A DNA stretch of 47,736 nt. Origin: Gnetum montanum. Taxonomy: Eukaryota > Streptophyta > Gnetopsida > Gnetales > Gnetaceae. Numbering within the stretch: position 1 is the first letter of the stretch; each line of letters starts with the position of its first letter. The stretch lies in contig MNCI01023269.1 in the NCBI GenBank assembly GCA_015680685.1, positions 54,301 to 102,036 of the forward strand, given 5' to 3'. The translations under genes were made by a program, and so were the position numbers. Below, piece by piece: positions 30,868 to 43,128 of the stretch. Under the pieces are notes generated by a model that saw only the letters and a program-made list of their open reading frames with translations, was not told the DNA's origin and ran no database searches.

Positions 30868-33800
30868 ATGGCTCACGCAAATCTGTCTAGTTTGCGTGCA
30901 AATTCTTGGATTTCAGGCATAGTCCCAATCAAAATTCATCATAAGCATTACCAATACAGAGTTTCCTGTGTCGCACAAAACAGAGCACTACATGGAAGGA
31001 GAGCGTACCTTGGTCTCACAGGCTGCCTTCTTGTCCATCATCTGCAATCAAATACAGGTATTGACCTCATTTCTGCTTAATTCATAATTCTTGGATAGAA
31101 TGAGTTTGCATACGCGTTTTCTTAAATTTCTGTGCACTGAAATTTGGATAGGAAACAAACATTTCAGGTTATCTATCCGCTTTTCTTTTTTATGGTATGC
31201 AGCTTTGGATATCCTCATCTTCTTATGTCTGTTTGATTTGGCCTTTTATTTGTATGATTCATGTTTTTCTTTTCCCCTTACAGAACCGCCATAATCCTTT
31301 AAAGGGTTTCACATTGTTCTCTGAACAGAACAGATAGCCTGCTGACAGTTTTCTTTGAGAATGAAACTGGCTTAGTGTTATACCGTGGCTACTTTTGCAG
31401 TGATGTCAAAATGTTGTATTTGGTTTTCAAAGTAGCAATCCATTCCCTGTTGTTACGGAATAATTGGATTTAAAGCATTTAAAAATATATTGCGTACACG
31501 GTTTGATATCTCTTTTTATCTCGGCTTAAGATACACACAATTTTATACTTGCAGCTGCTGAAGCCGCTGATTTCTCCGAAGCTTTGAAGAAGTATGTTAA
31601 AAGGTGAGGCTTAACACACAAAAGATTCTTATCTCTCTCTTGTACAACAGACTGTCAGCAGCTTCTCTGTATATTCTAGAATGCAAAATGGTCGAAGTTA
31701 TTCAGAATACATGCATCAAAACTCGAGGCAACATGATCTCAAGCTGGTAGTAAACTGTAACAATTCTAACCTTACCTGAGATTCAGCCTCATTCGATTAG
31801 CTGTTTTTTGGCGCTATATATTGAGAATGAGATCATATAAATATATTTGATCCAAAAATACAAGCGTTATCACTATTGCATTAAACCTGCGAGACAAGAT
31901 TCATTCCCTTTTCTGATTAAATGACAAGAAATTCACGACAGACGGCTGTGCTTTCAAACTATTGCAACCAGACAGCGGTTGCTATTTAGTATTTATGTTT
32001 GTGTATTGTTGTTTTCCTTAGACCTCCACCAATGTCAGTCCCAAGCCTGGATACGAAAGGAGGAGGGTTAGCATTAGGTTGGCAGCTGGTTGTAAAACCT
32101 TGCCAAATCTCATTGATGAGTTTCTTTTTTAAATTTTGCAGATGCTAGGGTATTTCCTAGATACGATGTGTAGCAGTCACATGATTGAAGATGATTTGAA
32201 TAAATTACAAATAAACAAAGATCTAGCTTTTCATAGAGGCAAATGGTGAAAAAGAACTGATGTAGCCAACCCCATTTTGTTTGGAAAATGCTAGGATGAT
32301 GATGATTGTTGTTGTTGTTGTTTTCCTTAGGCCCCAATGATGAGTTGATCTTTTAAAATGAAAAGTTTAAATTCATTGGAAGTGTTCATACAGATTTGTA
32401 AATTTTTAAGATATTTTGCTTCATCTGTATGCATGTAATTATCTAAAGGGATTTTTGGATATCTTACAATGACTTACAAAATGCTTTAATAGAAATTTTA
32501 TCTTTATCTTTTTTTTGTGTGAGTTGTTTTTTCAAGCAAAACCTGGATAGATTCTTATTTGATTAATTAGCTAGTTGTAAAAGATTTTTCTTTCCTGGCT
32601 GTTTCAGGAAAAAGTTGGATCCACTAGAAACCTATGTACCTGCCATTATTTTAAGCCAGCTGCAGTTTGAAGACATTGGTAAAATAATTTTACAGTTTAT
32701 TTTCTATAGTTTAATATGCAATAGTATGACTTAGTCTCTCTTCTTCTGCAAGGGTAAATGCACACCAGTTCTAATCGCATTGTGCTTGGTAGACACTTCC
32801 ATGGTTACAGTTTTGCTTTTGTTGAGAAAGGGAGATACCAGTTTAATGAACTTTGCCTTACTGGTTTTGACATAAATAGCCCTAATTGTCAAAGTCTCAT
32901 TGAGGAGGTATTGTCATTTGTAGACAAGCTCAGATTAGCTGCTTAGAAAGACCAACACTTCGAAATGGAAGATCTAAACTCATTGTCTAAGTTCTCCATG
33001 ATTATTTCAATGTGAAAAATTGAACTCTCTTTGGCCGAGAAGCTGGGCTTGAGTGAAAGAATGAGATATAAGAAAAGAATAAAGGTTGCACCTGAGCAGG
33101 GTTTGAGGACAAACCTTCAATTTAGAGAAGATAAGTCGCAAGTTCACCGTGTTTTTATGTTGGGCCAAGCCATAGATATATTATATTACCTTTATCCCCT
33201 TGTTTCTTGATCCTTGTGTAGCCTGTATGTATCACATGCAGAATTTAGAATGTTTTGGTTATTAAAAGCCTAATTTGTAGTGTAGCGTTATGAATCTGTT
33301 TCTTGATTGCTAATTTTACCTATTAAATATGGACTAAGATTGGCTGAAAACACCACTGAAAATACATACCGCTTAGGAAATTGTGAAATCATTGAGTAAG
33401 CAAAAAATGCTGTTGCCAAAAAACAGGTTAACACGAAAGAGGCTAGATTTTCTACTAGATGTTTTGTTTACTTGTTATAGTGAAGACTACCCTTGGTCAC
33501 CCTAATCCAAAGGGGTAAAGGCAATGAAGATGATGAACCTTCCATCCATTATACCTTCACTGTGGAAACTATATAGCTTATTACCATATGTAGGAACAAC
33601 AACATGTTACTTATATAACATGGAATGTGCACAAATGGACTTTGCCATGATGCCATGGGAACCCGTGTTACATTGTTCCACAGTTATATTTCAAGACAGC
33701 TTTGCGTTTGATAAAGTCACTAGCTCCATTGATACCTACTTTATCTCATCTTGTTTCCGTTTTGACCCATTCTTCTTTCACGATGGTTGCCTTGAAAATT

Positions 33801-35445
33801 TGATTTGGAGTGCAGAGAAGAAATTGCAATCCGATGATCCCAAATTTGATGACAGTAGATCATTGTTGCGATCTGGACCAGCAGCATCTCTTCGTGTGAA
33901 CATCCGTGCGGTACAAATGAGTTTTCTTTTAATTTAATGCATATACACTTCAACGTTTGATTGATAATTTGATTAAGCCAAAAAATCTACGAGTTGCCAT
34001 TTTGATGGTTGAAAATATTTTCATTGAACTGTCTGTTGTTTCCTTATAGGTGGAAGTTTGTTTTGGTAATTACTGCATTCATGTTTTTAAATACAAACAT
34101 TGGTAAGTTCAGTCAGAATAGATAATTTATAAATGAAATGATGTTGAAATAATGCAGTTATATGTGTAACCATCATTGTTGAGTTCTAACCGAAATTTGA
34201 TGTAGCCATTATCTATTGCACATTGCACGCATATCTTAGCATAACTCATTGAGATTACACCTATCATTTGTAGAATGTAAGTCACATGTCTTAAGCAACA
34301 GGTTATACCTCACTGATATTTTGTGTGGATGCTGTAAACTTTCACTTTCTTCATTGTTCTTATTGCCCTGATGGTTTTCACCTACTAGGATAGACACAGT
34401 TACCTTACATGATGTGAATGTCCTTCAAATATATCGGAAAATATCATTTGACACAAATAGCATGTAATATATGTACAACTACCATGCTATGCATGCATAC
34501 ATGGTGCAAGTATTTTATACAGGTAACAAGATTATTTATTAATGAGAATGTATTTCTATTTTGACAGCTGGACTATGCGTATCAGAATTATTAAAAGTTC
34601 AATTTACCATTACCATATAGTCAGAGAAATTTCAAAATGTCCAGATATTTGACTTCATGTTTAAACATCAATTTCCTTAACACACTTCACTGGGAAATGT
34701 ATCCCATGCCTCACGATTTTGTTTTAATTAATTATACCAGAGAGAACTGGTGCATTATTTAAAATGCATCTATCATCAGTTTGAGACGCTTGAAATCATG
34801 AGCATTGTTGTACATAAAGATTTAATAAAGCATCGAAACGTTCACAACTTAGCTCTTGTAAAAGTGACCGAGTGCTATCTTTCTAAATATACTGTCTACA
34901 CAGCAGTAGCTTTCTAATCCTTTGTTGACTGTAAACAGGTTGCGCAGTATGCATCAGAATCAGGAGATGGGGCAAAGGCATCAAACGCTGTTGATCAGTG
35001 TATAAGGTAAACATCCCAATTCAATGCTTATACGGTACTCAAAAGGAGGAAATTGTTATCAAATAAAAATTTCACTTGACAACCAGGGCCTTGGAAGATT
35101 TAGACTCACTGCTGCTGCGAGCATCTAGAAACGATAAAGATGCTTCAGTTGATTCCATGAAAGAGAGAGTCAAAATAGCAGTCGGTGCATTGGACAGGTT
35201 TTAATGATATTAAATTCTTTAATTTGCAGAATCGTCATTTTTTTGTTTTATTTGAAATCAGCAATTCACTGGAGGTTTTATATTTTCATTATTATAGGCT
35301 TCTTCAAACTGTGCCATCATCTGTACTCGATAAGGGGAGGGCTATTGCCGATGCCTTCATTGAACCAGCTGAGACAGATACTGTAAAGGCTGAAAAGGAC
35401 AAATCATCAAATTATGATCCCAAGATCCTGAAAGAGATATTGTGA
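30868..35445 (+). CDS. Predicted thylakoid-lumen protein, DUF7880 / PSI-N-like family
   Basis: Seven exons, 30868-31057, 31555-31603, 32608-32678, 33816-33910, 34939-35006, 35087-35197 and 35298-35445, join with consistent phase and GT-AG borders. They give 243 residues and a TGA stop. Residues 1-40 look like a chloroplast transit peptide. Twin arginines at 44-45, a hydrophobic run at 47-56 and A65-E66-A67 look like a Tat-type lumen signal, with the mature protein starting near A68. The mature part (KKLDPLETYVPAIILSQLQF; SLLRSGPAASLRVNIRAVAQ; ALEDLDSLLLRAS; LLQTVP) matches, from memory, a conserved plant family (Arabidopsis At1g49975 type) annotated with DUF7880 and linked to photosystem I subunit N. 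Its exact role is not known to me. No stop or frameshift is seen, so the gene looks functional. The N-terminal methionine is the first in frame. Confidence 0.85.
32022..32320 (+). mobile_element. Au-like SINE in intron 2
   Basis: It lies between direct repeats TTTTCCTTAG (32012-32021 and 32321-32330). The 3' end has TGTAGCCAACCCC, TTTTGTTTGG and then GAT and (GTT)n repeats (about 32296-32320), the hallmark of Au SINEs. The 3' half aligns with the SINE copies at 9943-10278 and 28638-28967 (opposite strand). At about 299 bp it is longer than a standard Au (~180 bp), so the 5' part may be an extended or composite head. It sits in the sense orientation in an intron and does not touch splice sites. 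Confidence 0.7.
32758..32946 (+). other. Unrecognised 62-codon ORF in intron 3
   Basis: The translation looks protein-like (VLGRHFHGYSFAFVEKGRYQ and a hydrophilic end). The following 250 bp also contain a protein-like stretch (LAEKLGLSERMRYKK, about 33035-33080) interrupted by a stop. This may be a decayed retrocopy or gene fragment. No family was recognised, and it is not part of the host mRNA because its phase does not fit. Confidence 0.25.
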
Positions 35446-38400
35446 ATTACCGTTTTGATAATAATTAAGTTGGTAGATTGTAATCTTGTTAATCTATTTT
35501 ATGGTTCCATATCATGCATAAACATTGACGTTTCATAATCAGTTTTGATATCATTATGTCTGAATTTTCTGGTATGTCTTTCTGCATTAAAAAGAAGAAT
35601 AATAAAAAATGGTTATCTGTGTCTTCTATTAAGCTATATTAAATGAATTGGAGTTTAATCAAGTTCTATTGTTATTGCATGTTTTTTTTGCCTTTTTACC
35701 AAATTTATTTTTAAATATTTCTTAATGTTGATTATACGGACTTTCCATGCTTTATTTTACTTTTGTTTATATATATATATATATAAATATTGCAGAGATG
35801 CCAATTACCAGTGCCATCCAAAGGAGTCCCCTATCAGGGTAAAATAATTTTATCGTCATGATGGTGAGGGGAATCTCTTTTTGTCATGTTTTTTTGGTTG
35901 GACTTTATTATATAATAAATAAATAATTATTGTCATATTGTTGGTGTGGGAGATGAATTTTTTCATAGGAATTATTATTTGTAACTTAGATTTTGTCCTT
36001 GGAAAATCAAGTTTCAGTGAATCAATTGCAGATTTTTTAATTTGAAAAATATAAAAATTTCTATATCATAAATATATAGCTAAACTAGTTATTTACTTAC
36101 CTTCTTGTTTGTTTTTGTGAATGTTTTTCATATTCTATTATTTATGAAATTGAAATTGAAATTAAATTGAAGTTTTATTATGTTCAAAGACTTATAGAAT
36201 CTATTAGATAAATATTACATTTTCATGGAAAATAAAGATAAACTTTACAAATTGACCAAGCATGAATGGGGATAGCAAAAACAAATCATCCAAGGTTTTT
36301 TGTTGTAACATTTTAACATTGTCTCAAATTGGCAGTCACATGACAAAAAAGAAGTACATGTAACTCATTTTCAAGGGTTCTTAACTTGCACAGCCTATAA
36401 ATGTGGGTTTCTTGAGGCGGTTGAATCTATCTTTCACTTTCACTTGATTTGAATCTATCTTTCACTTTCACTTAATTAGAATAGCAGGTGAAAAATAGTA
36501 AGTTTTTGCATCCAATTTATTAAATCTAATGTGATGGAAATGAAATTGTCTTTTGCTTTCTACATTAAACTGCATTTGTGTAAAAACCTTTTGCTTAACT
36601 AGTTGACAAACATGTTTAGGATTTCGCTACATGTTTTCCCAAGATATATTTTATGTTCTCAACCATTGCATTCCCTAAACATACCAACCACAAACCATAG
36701 TCTCAAGGATCCTCATGAATTTTTTTAGAGAATTTGTTTTGCCTTGAGATATGTAAGCTATGAGTGTATGTAATGAATTGGCACAAGGTTTCTACTTAAA
36801 AGTAATTTTGGCAATACATTGTTTTCAGCCACTTAAATCTATATCAGATTAGTTTCATAAGTCCAACATGAGTGTATCCTCTCATCACTATTCATCACTA
36901 GCTTCAAAAATTAGCCATTACATCAAAATTTTTTAAAAAAATTTCATTGATACCTTGTGAACTAATAGTGTTTGTTGTGCCTTGGACCAAAGCATTGCAA
37001 AAAACTTGAAGCCTCAATGCTCATTCCTGCAAATAGGTTTTGGAGGGTTGGTGGATGAGCTAAAGCTTAATCTTTTTGAGTGGCTATAATCACACTTGAA
37101 TTCATGTCTTCTAACTTGGGAAACAAGCACCTTGCCATCACTTTAAATGATAGGTTACCAAAATGCAAGCTATATGGATCATCACCCAAAGCTTAAATGC
37201 TCATCCTACCAATGCAGGATCTTGGAAGGATTAATGGATGAATGAAAGCCTAACCTCTTTTCTATTGTGCAAAAGTTCAAATGCAAATCTTACAACTCAA
37301 AAAACAAGCTATATATATTGGAAAATTGATGTAAGCGACAAGATACACCTCCATAACTCATACCTTCTTTAATCAATTTCCTATACTTGAAATTTTATCA
37401 AATCTAGTAAAAATTTAATCTATCATATTAATTTCATGTGTTGAACTTAATTGTTACATCCCTTTCATAGACATTGGGTATTGCATTACAATTATGATTT
37501 ATATATTATGTATATGGTTTGAGTGGGTTATCAGGGACAAGTTAGTTTGTTGCGATTGCGCTTTATATGTTATGATGCGTTAGCCTTTTATGTTATAATT
37601 ATGATGTCTTTACATGCTTAACTAACATGATTATACACACTAGTCCTTTATAATGTGTTAGATAGGTAATGTGGTTAGCTAGGATGTTGGATTGGGTACA
37701 AGAACAACTATTCAGTATGTATTTATGCTTTATGTGTGATTTTTGTATTTATGCATTTGAATTGTAATGCTATGTTGTGCAATACTTGGATATGATTTTA
37801 GAATGTGGATATGTAGTGTATTTGATATAAATCTCATAGGTTCAAACAAATTTTAGTTAGGAGTCCTAGTGTGGTTGTTATGCATGTTGAAATGTAGGGT
37901 ATTAATTGCAGCAAAAAAAAAATGAACTTATAAAAAAATGTTATTTAAAGAAAATCATATTTAAAAAGAGTAAAGTAAAGCTTACATTATGTAAGTGACA
38001 ATGCAAAAGTAATTTATATTCATTATGCATGTGCATAAAAATAACTTCACCACACTTTGTTTTCCCATTGCCTTTTCAAGTTTCGTGCAGGCTTTCTATT
38101 TTTTGTGAATAGAAATCGAGTTTAAGACTATTTTTCACCATTTTCTTGGTTTTCTTCCATTTGCCACTTTTTTCAAAATTTTAGTTTTGTGAAAAGATTT
38201 TGCTTGCTTTGAACTTGGATTTGGGATTGCTGCAATAGTATCTACTTGGGTACAGAACTTATTTAAAGCAAAATAGAGTTTTGTTAAATTTTTAAAAATT
38301 TTATGTTTGTTTTGGACTTTCTATTTTAATAATTTTGATTGGTGGATTGTCTTTATCTTTTTCCCTATATTTTTGTGTTGAATTAGTGTATATGATCATG

Positions 38401-38930
38401 TGATGTAGGCATGCAGGGTAGATATGTTAAAAATTGAGTTTGGAGACACTGTTTTACAAATTACCTAAAATTTTACGGTTTTGGTTATGGATTATTTATG
38501 AATAAATATGCAATGTATAAAATGATGTAGAGTTGCAAAATATTAGATATAATGTTGATGACACTGGCGTGGTTAGGATATTATATTTTATTGAACATGT
38601 TTTTGCACAAGAGTTTCTAGGCGTTTCAATTATCATTGACTATAATTAAGTATTGTTATTTATTATTTTAAGAATTAAATTTTAAATACACATTTAACTT
38701 TGTTTCTGGGAGTTCGATTGAGGTAAAATTAGTGTCATTGGGATTGTCTTTTGATGTATTTTCTATTTGTGAAATTTGTTTTCTATTTTGACATTAATCA
38801 TTTGGAAGGTTACAAAAGTGGTCATTTTTACGAAATTATATGTAGTTCATGGTGTATAGTTGTGGCATGAAGTTTTGTTATGTTATGCTATGGTATTGTC
38901 TTCATAGGGTAAGTGTGATTGTTAGGTGTG
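35446..38930. other. 3.5 kb intergenic, no gene
   Basis: The first 200 bp are the 3' UTR and flank of the preceding gene. A (TA)n microsatellite lies at about 35768-35784. A 23-bp unit (GAATCTATCTTTCACTTTCA and three more bases) is repeated at 36423 and 36451. The block near 38709-38742 (GTTCGATTGAGGTAAAATTA) resembles 28259-28292, so old LTR fragments are probably present. Nothing else is recognisable. Confidence 0.5.
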
Positions 38931-39826
38931 TGATGAATCGTGATTCATTAGGCCGTGATATTGGACCCCCGATCTCGGATCTATGATATCGGGTACGTGA
39001 TATCGCAGCCCAATAATGATATCGAATACACAATAGCGCGACTCCTGCGTGAGCTTATAAATACACATGTAGGCGCACGAGAGGAGTAAGTCTTTAAGTT
39101 TTGAAAATAGTTAGCTTTTCAGTTAGTTTTAGAAGTTAGTTTATCTCTTTTTCTCTCTCAACCCCTTCTCCTAGTGCATGCTCGCAGTGTGATGATTGTA
39201 ATTGTACGACATCTTTTATTTGAGTGTGACGTACTTGGACATGCACATGACTAGAAATAAAGATCGAGATTGCTTCATCATTGCAACATTCACTTAGTTT
39301 AAATTACTTAAATTAATTATTATTTTCGTAGTTAATATCTCTTCACCTTGAACTCCTTAAATGCAGAATCAGTACGACTTAATCATGAGCATTTAAGTGT
39401 GACTACTTGGTAACCCAGTAGCGTACCTAGGATCTGTGCTTGGTAATCCCAGTAATAGTCATGCACAAGGTCCAAGATGTGTATGGATGATTAAGGAATG
39501 GATGCTCATCACACTTAGGCTAGTTTAGATTCTCTCCCCCTATTTCCTCTTAGCATAACTCTCTCCCCCTTTTCCTCCTAGCTTAGCTAAGATTACTTTC
39601 CATCGCCTTTAGAAGTAGCATTAGTTTAGGAACACATCATACATCTCACTCTGGACTAAACCATACATGACAAAGCATATACTAGTCCAGGTGGAAAGAC
39701 AGTGAACTGCGATCAACGAGTAACTATCTAGATACCACAACTAGCCCATTTGCAGAGTTCGACCGGATCATGCTTGAAACGCTCGTATTTGTATGGTTGA
39801 ATGTAGGGGTACCTCACCACTCATCA
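38931..39826 (+). mobile_element. 5' LTR of gypsy element 2
   Basis: The LTR is about 896 bp, from TGATG (38931) to CTCATCA (39826), directly before a primer binding site. It holds several GATATCG motifs (about 38977-39034), a TATA box TATAAATA (39056-39063), AATAAAG (about 39257), and the family block GCATTTAAGTGTGACTACTTGG (about 39389), which is also present in the LTRs at 18979 and 43129. Terminal TGATG...CATCA is a short inverted repeat. Confidence 0.8.
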
Positions 39827-39827
39827 T

Positions 39828-39845
39828 TGGCGTCGTTGTTGGGGA
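39828..39845 (+). other. Athila-type primer binding site
   Basis: TGGCGTCGTTGTTGGGGA differs by two C-to-T changes from the TGGCGCCGTTGCCGGGGA site typical of Athila elements. It lies one base after the LTR. Confidence 0.75.
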
Positions 39846-39961
39846 CGGTGCTAGTTATTTAGATAAGTTACATCATACAAGATCACTGTAACAAAGTATT
39901 CACGATACATCTTTTAGAAAAGAAATTGATTTCAATTAAGTCACACACAAATTCACACATC

Positions 39962-41959
39962 ATGTCTCTCTCACAAGACTATGATAATGCAACAACTAGT
40001 AAGGCAATTCATTAGAGAACCAACGAATTATACGATGAAGAAGATGAAGTTTGGAGTACCCAATCTAATGTAGGGGTTTCCTATAAACATAAATGAAGAC
40101 AACATTGTCCCAACTCACGAATGCATAACATACCTAGTGACGATGAACCCTTACTGGCCACTACAAACCTAACAGAAATACAAGAGGCTGTTCGAATATC
40201 CCGCAAGCATCGCAAGGAAATCCATCTACCTAGGCTTGACTTAAACAACTTTCCCAAATTCTTAAGAGGCTATGAATTAGATCCACAACAACATTTACAA
40301 GCCTTCTACGATGCCTGTGCATGGAACAACATTGATAATTGATGGCAAAAAATTAAGCTCTTTTCTTTGACACTCGTTGGCCATGCAAAGGTATGGTATA
40401 GGTCCTTAAAACCAAAATCAATCCGATGTTGGCCAACAATGGTAGAACTCTTCAATGAAAGATATCAAACTTATGCAAGAGTGATAGCCTTGAGGAAACA
40501 AATCCAAGAGTGGAAATAAGCACAACATGAACCCTTGGACATGACCTTAGAAAGATATTATGCATTGTTAAACAACTGCCTAGGCCATGAGATCTCTGAG
40601 AAGAGGCTAATGTACCATATCATAGATGGGCTCCATAATGAAACAAGGGAGACCCTAGGGATGTATGCTTGAGGTCAACTATATGAGCTACGAACCCATC
40701 AATTCCAAGAGCTTATCAACTGGGTAGCAAAAGAAGAAGGAGAAATGGCTAAGTGGGAGAATGTTGAAAAATCTCAACAGGCCCAAAACCTTAAATCAAC
40801 AAGGGCCCATGATAATGAAGAGGAGAAATCAACTCACCTCAAGGAGGTGGAACCATCTTTGTCAACACTACAATCATTGGATGAAATTAAGGCAAAGATC
40901 AATAAGATGATGGAATGGATGCATAAACAATGCGGAGAATATGCCAACATTATTGGGAATAGAGTTATGATGAACCAAGAAGTAGGACAAAATACCCTTA
41001 GAAGATCAGAAAGAAGGGTTGAAAAAAATAAGAGCTCAATTGCCAATCATACGTATCAATGCAACATTTGCCCGTATTATCATCCCAAGAGCCAATGTAC
41101 AATCTTGTCACATTTACAGGAGCATTGGGGAAGAGTGTTACATCCAAAGTTCGTACAGAGATACCGTGTTCGATCACAGTGGCAACAATCCCAGTTGTGG
41201 GAAAGGCCACCCCCAAATTGGTTACACCCTTCGTACAATCCGAACCTAGGTGCTTATTAAGTTCAACATCCTATTTCCCCAACTAGGTCAACATCCTCTA
41301 TCTCACCACATGATTATTATTCTCCTTAATGCTATCAACCCATATCCTCTCCAACACAACCACCACCTTGGATACCTTACACTTCTCCTCAATTTCAAAA
41401 TTCTCATCCTTCACCTCTTTCTACATCGTCACCAAGTGTTCCAGAGGGTTTTGCATCATAGCACCAACCGACGAATATTACTTGTGCTCTTATTGACAAT
41501 AGCAGTGGGGAATCTCCTCAACACCGAAGACGCCCCTTCTTTAGGCATGACCGTAAGAAAGGACAACACAATTCCAAGTCCACTACACCTTCCAACCCAG
41601 CACAAGTCCAACACTGTGGTGCAGCTCCCTCCTCAAATCCAACGCCTCGTGTTACTTTCTCTGAGCCATCAACCAATACTCCAACAACCATACGACCCAA
41701 TGAATATAGCCACCGAGGGAGACCGATTGATCCTTGCATACCATCTTATGATCAAGGGTGCCATAGTGGGTCAACCACTCATCAATTAACTACACCTTAT
41801 AACTTGCCCCACTATGCCAACTTTAATCTAGTGTGTGAACCCCAATGGGGTAAGTATGACCAAGTCCCAATATTTCCAACATGCAAGGATCCCAACCTTC
41901 CATTTATTAATTCTTTCTATGATCAAAAGTTTAGTTATGGGGGGTATCCCCCATTCTAA
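39962..41959 (+). pseudogene. Gypsy gag with eight in-frame stops
   Basis: One uninterrupted phase of 665 codons runs from ATGTCTCTCTC to TAA (41957-41959). It contains the retrotransposon Gag domain (FPKFLRGYELDPQQHLQAFY; WQKIKLFSLTLVGHAKVWY; MVELFNERYQ). Near 41060 is a degenerate zinc knuckle (CNICPYYHPKSQC), and the C-terminal third is rich in S, T, P and Q. Eight stop codons interrupt it, each explainable by one C-to-T change, with no frameshift. It cannot yield a full Gag now. Confidence 0.85.
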
Positions 41960-42099
41960 CAACAACAGAATTAATAAATGTTTTCCTCTTCTTTAATTTT
42001 ACAATTTTTTGTTTTCCAATTTTTCATCTTTTAGTTTATTGTTGTGCCTTTTTGCCTTTTTGTCTTTTTATCTTTTTACCTTTTTAATGAGAAATCTCA

Positions 42100-43128
42100 T
42101 CTAGGAATAAAACACTCATGTGAACCAATGGTTGAGATGTTGTTTTATGCTATCAAGTCTCAGGTGACTCATTATGTGAACAACGAGTCCACAACATCCA
42201 TCCACCCATTCTATTAATAAGAGGTTCTACCATGGGTACAACGATATTCCTAATCATTACAACTTAAAGTAATTTTGTGCTCATCATGCCCAGAGTGAAG
42301 AATGATGGACCAAGAAGGAATGGCTAGGGTGTGACATCAAGGGGACTTGTGGATTCTCTTTGGTGGCATCTATGGGAGTTATCATGCAGCTTGGTTGTAC
42401 TAAGATCCTTGTAGATCTAATGAAAAATGGGAGTAAGAGTAATCAAAAGGCACTCAATCAAGGAAAATCAATGCTATTCTAGGGGGTTCCATTGGAAATA
42501 CATGCACCCATGCCTGAAGGTAGGCGGCTTCTCTGGATTAGGCATTCAAAAAAAAAAAGAGAGAAAAAAAGTGTGCCAAAGAGGCCAAGCAAAAAGGGAT
42601 AAAAAGATCAAGACAACTATGCCACAAATTCCGAATCACTCCTCCCTTGCACAAAACACCAAGTGATTGTACGCCTTGCTATCATGATCCTCTTATGTAT
42701 GTTCACCATGGGATGAAACAATGCAATGTCACTGATCGAAGGAATGGACTTGGTCTTGATTTTGGAGCGACAGGTTAATGACACATTAATCATGCCTTAC
42801 ACACGGGATTCATTGTGCCTTGAGTTAGTTACCTCATGTCCCAATCTTTGCAATCCCTTCTATGAGTTGCCTCACCTCGCTGTTCGTGTATTTGTGACTT
42901 GTCACTTAGGTAGCATGGGATGCATATCTCATCGCTGTGATATCTACATGTGTGTGTTTTATGAGATTGCTGTGGATTACATTTAACCCTTCTAGTGCCT
43001 ATGGACATTTTAAGGTGTGGTTACGCAAGGGCACTATAGGTTGGAACTTGCTTTAGGGAGGACCCACTTGCATATCCCTTGTAATTTGCAGTTGTATCAC
43101 ATCTCCCACACATCATCTTATACCCTCT
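42100..43128 (+). repeat. Conserved non-coding spacer (copy in element 2)
   Basis: It aligns in order with 14220-15200. Its last part (43021-43075) also recurs inverted at 47690-47736. It ends exactly at the terminus of the minus-strand LTR. Confidence 0.8.

Larger units (their letters stand above)
38931..43128 (+). mobile_element. Athila-like gypsy element 2: LTR-PBS-gag-spacer, no pol
   Basis: Gag (39962-41959) is followed within about 150 bp by the conserved spacer (42100-43128) that in element 1 comes after pol. RT, RNase H and integrase are absent. Gag closes with its own stop, so this is a pol-less, presumably non-autonomous form or an internal deletion. The right part is cut at 43128 by the LTR of element 3. 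Confidence 0.7.

Noticed and set aside
33524-33815. 137-codon ORF upstream of exon 4 as a separate protein
   Set aside because: Its end is the coding frame of exon 4 itself. The part before 33816 is intron sequence open by chance, and a TGCAG acceptor sits at 33811-33815.
36423-36473. CRISPR-like short direct repeats
   Set aside because: There are only two adjacent copies, in plant nuclear DNA; this is a simple tandem duplication.
39828-39845. tRNA gene at the primer binding site
   Set aside because: Only the 18-nt complement is present; no tRNA body is encoded here.
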